NCBI GenBank assembly: GCA_000433315.1
Contig: FR893370.1
Location: 1 to 7,935, forward strand
DNA: 7,935 nucleotides
Source: Firmicutes bacterium CAG:345
GTDB taxonomy: Bacteria > Bacillota_I > Bacilli_A > RFN20 > CAG-288
Direction of reading: 5' to 3'
Made by a program: the position numbers and the translations under genes. The notes beneath the pieces were generated by a model, which worked only from the letters and a program-made list of their open reading frames with translations, was not told where the DNA came from and did not search any database. Shown in pieces: positions 6,472-7,935 of this stretch. Within the stretch, counting starts at the first letter, position 1. Every line of letters begins with the position of its first letter.

Positions 6472-6478
6472 CTCCTCC
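6472..6478 (-). promoter_or_regulatory. Ribosome binding site deciding the flavin reductase start
   Basis: GGAGGAG (6478 down to 6472 on the - strand) lies 9 bases before ATG 6462 and inside the longer reading frame that begins at 6480. A Shine-Dalgarno this strong at normal spacing argues for the shorter product. Confidence 0.75.
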
Positions 6479-6480
6479 AT

Positions 6481-7077
6481 TTATATATTTTCATTTGGAA
6501 AACGATATTTTAAATATTGAATTATCAAATCAGTACACTCTTTAATTCCAATAGATGAATTGATACAAAGATCATAATTTTCTCTTCTTCCCCATTTCAT
6601 ATTAGTAAAAAAATTAAAATATGAAGCTCTTTGTTTATCAATTTTTTCTATCATTTCTTTTGCTTTTTTCTCTTTCAGATTATAGTATTTAACAGCCCTG
6701 GCAATTTTTTCTTTCATTTGAGCATAAATAAACACATTTACAACATTATTATGATCGCGAAGAATATAATTTGAACATCTTCCAACTATTACGCACGATT
6801 CAGTCTGTGCAAGATGTTCTATAACTTTAAATTGTTCAGTTGCAACTCTTTGAGCTGCCGACATAACTTCGCTAGAAAACATATTATATCCAAAAAAGTA
6901 ATTATCTTTTTTCTCATCATTAGATTGAACATAATCTAATGAGAAGCCTGCTTTTTCAGCAACTTTTTCCAAAAGTTTTCCATCGTAAAAGTTTACATTT
7001 AATTTTTTTGCTAATTCACTAGCAATATAACGACCACCTGAACCATATTCACGACCAATAGTAATAACAAAAGACAT
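6481..7077 (-). CDS. Cytidylate kinase-like family protein (P-loop, Cytidylate_kin2)
   Basis: 198 residues. The N-terminus MSFVITIGREYGSGGRYIA carries the family's variant P-loop (G8-REYGSGG-R16), followed by FYDGKLLEKVAEKAG. Further family marks are VIVGRCSNYIL at about 97-106, a basic lid-like segment (EKIDKQRASYFNFFTNMKW, 144-162) and YDLCINSS at 168-175. These match cytidylate kinase-like proteins, which are distinct from the essential CMP kinase Cmk and whose substrate is generally not established. ATP binding is expected; the phosphate acceptor is unknown. The start is supported by GGAGG about 10 bases upstream. It is first in an operon with the flavin reductase-like gene and divergent from the MATE gene. 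Similar kinases are often found near transport genes, so the layout is unremarkable. Confidence 0.88.
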   Translation of the reverse strand: MSFVITIGREYGSGGRYIASELAKKLNVNFYDGKLLEKVAEKAGFSLDYVQSNDEKKDNYFFGYNMFSSEVMSAAQRVATEQFKVIEHLAQTESCVIVGRCSNYILRDHNNVVNVFIYAQMKEKIARAVKYYNLKEKKAKEMIEKIDKQRASYFNFFTNMKWGRRENYDLCINSSIGIKECTDLIIQYLKYRFPNENI

Positions 7078-7098
7078 TTTATTATTTCCTCCATATAC

Positions 7099-7127
7099 AT
7101 TATAGCGTTTTCAACAAAATATTAACA
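7099..7127 (-). promoter_or_regulatory. Candidate promoter of the kinase/flavin reductase operon
   Basis: On the - strand a consensus -10 box TATAAT (7104-7099) stands 21 bases before the start codon of the kinase-like gene. The -35 at 17-base spacing (TGTTAA, 7127-7122) is poor, so the call rests on the -10 box and its position. Confidence 0.5.
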
Positions 7128-7136
7128 TAAAAAGTA

Positions 7137-7165
7137 TTAACAAAAATTATTTTAAGGTATACAAT
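7137..7165 (+). promoter_or_regulatory. Promoter of the MATE transporter gene
   Basis: TTAACA (7137-7142) and TACAAT (7160-7165) are each one base off the vegetative consensus and are 17 bases apart. They lie 23 bases before the MATE start codon, leaving a short leader with the AAGGAG ribosome binding site at 7178-7183. Confidence 0.65.
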
Positions 7166-7188
7166 TTTAGTTTACGTAAGGAGAAAAT

Positions 7189-7935
7189 ATGAACGTTTTT
7201 AAAAGATTTTTTACAAAAACCGAAATTGATTTAACCACTGGCAATCTTTTTAAGAAATTGATTTTATTTGCTATTCCAATTATCTTAACCAGTGTTTTAC
7301 AACTGCTTTATACATCTGCAGATTTAATTATTGTAAAAATATTCAGTGCCGATGGCGAAAATTCAAGTGCAGCTATTGGAAGCAATGGAGCTTTAATAAA
7401 TCTTATCATCAATACTTTTGTTGGTCTTTCTGTAGGTGCTAACGTTGCAATGGGCAATGCAAAAGGAGCTAATGATAAAGAAAGAGGAGAAAAGATATTG
7501 CATTCGGCAATGATTATTTCTCTTATTTCAGGTTTATTTTGTCTATTTTTAGGAATATTTTTTGCTAGAAATCTATTAGAAATAATGTCGACTCAAATCG
7601 ACTTAATCGATAAAGCTACCGATTATTTAAAGATATATTTTATCGGTGCTCCATTTTTAATGATATACAATTTCGGTTCTGCCATTATGAGAGCTTTAGG
7701 AGATTCCTCTAAACCATTGATCATTCTTCTTATTTCAGGTTTAATAAATGTTCTATTCAATATTATATTCACCTACTTCTTCAATATGGATGTTTCAGGT
7801 GTCGGTTGGGCTACAGTAATTTCTGAAGCTGTTTCCGCTGTTTTAGTTATTTTCTTTTTATTCCGCAGCAAAATATTTGTAAAATTATCTTTGAAAAAAA
7901 TACGTCTATATAAAACTGAAACATTAGAAATCATT
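7189..7935 (+). CDS. MATE family efflux transporter, N-terminal half (cut by window edge)
   Basis: 249 codons are open from the ATG at 7189 to the last base, with no stop. The start has AAGGAG 5 bases upstream. A polar N-terminus (MNVFKRFFTKTEIDLTTGNL) precedes about six TM helices, near residues 22-42, 66-86, 106-126, 146-164, 177-199 and 206-226. MATE signatures are visible: FAIPIILTSVLQLLYTSAD in TM1, VGLSVGANVAMGNAKGA after TM2, and MRALGDSSKP at 167-176 followed by NVLFNIIFTYFF. The family usually has 12 TMs in about 450 residues, so a bit over half is present. MATE proteins export drugs, cations or metabolites using Na+ or H+; the substrate cannot be told. It is divergent from the kinase/flavin reductase operon with its own promoter. 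Confidence 0.9.
   Translation, partial: MNVFKRFFTKTEIDLTTGNLFKKLILFAIPIILTSVLQLLYTSADLIIVKIFSADGENSSAAIGSNGALINLIINTFVGLSVGANVAMGNAKGANDKERGEKILHSAMIISLISGLFCLFLGIFFARNLLEIMSTQIDLIDKATDYLKIYFIGAPFLMIYNFGSAIMRALGDSSKPLIILLISGLINVLFNIIFTYFFNMDVSGVGWATVISEAVSAVLVIFFLFRSKIFVKLSLKKIRLYKTETLEII

Overview
This is an AT-rich window (GC about a quarter to 30% by eye). It suggests a low-GC, single-membrane bacterium of the Firmicutes/Bacilli or an allied uncultured gut lineage. The evidence is two lipoproteins with short signal peptides, strong AGGAGG-type ribosome binding sites on several genes, an XRE regulator, a Cytidylate_kin2-type kinase, and compact operons with U-tailed hairpin terminators. All Trp codons seen are TGG, and TGA ends the XRE gene inside an ATGA overlap, so code 11 fits and a Mycoplasma-type code does not. 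I cannot name the genus.

Left part, + strand (1-2862). The 3' end of an unrecognised, probably exported protein (1-393) is followed 2 nt later by a small two-TM membrane protein (396-887), then a near-perfect terminator (914-950). Next come an MFS-type transporter (start best placed at 1111, end 2244) and a Sel1/TPR-repeat gene starting 5 nt later. The Sel1 gene is interrupted by a frameshift: two repeats are read to a stop at 2660, and the C-terminal part continues in another frame to 2862. These + strand genes have weak or no Shine-Dalgarno sequences.

Middle part, - strand (2900-5705, read right to left). A tight three-gene operon encodes a membrane-tethered XRE regulator with a large outside domain, a lipoprotein of unknown function (ATGA overlap), and a von Willebrand factor A lipoprotein of the YfbK/DUF3520 type (2 nt gap). 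A hairpin at 2865-2893 ends it. DNA binding inside, a sensor domain outside and two surface lipoproteins suggest a cell-surface sensing or adhesion/assembly module. This is the most interesting part of the window.

Right part. A second - strand operon (5902-7077) holds a cytidylate-kinase-like P-loop protein and a flavin reductase-like FMN protein, with its own terminator at 5870-5893. It is divergent from a MATE efflux transporter (7189 to the right edge, cut off), which has a good promoter and ribosome binding site. No gene-free stretch exceeds 300 bases, and I see no tRNA, rRNA, CRISPR array, IS element or attachment site.
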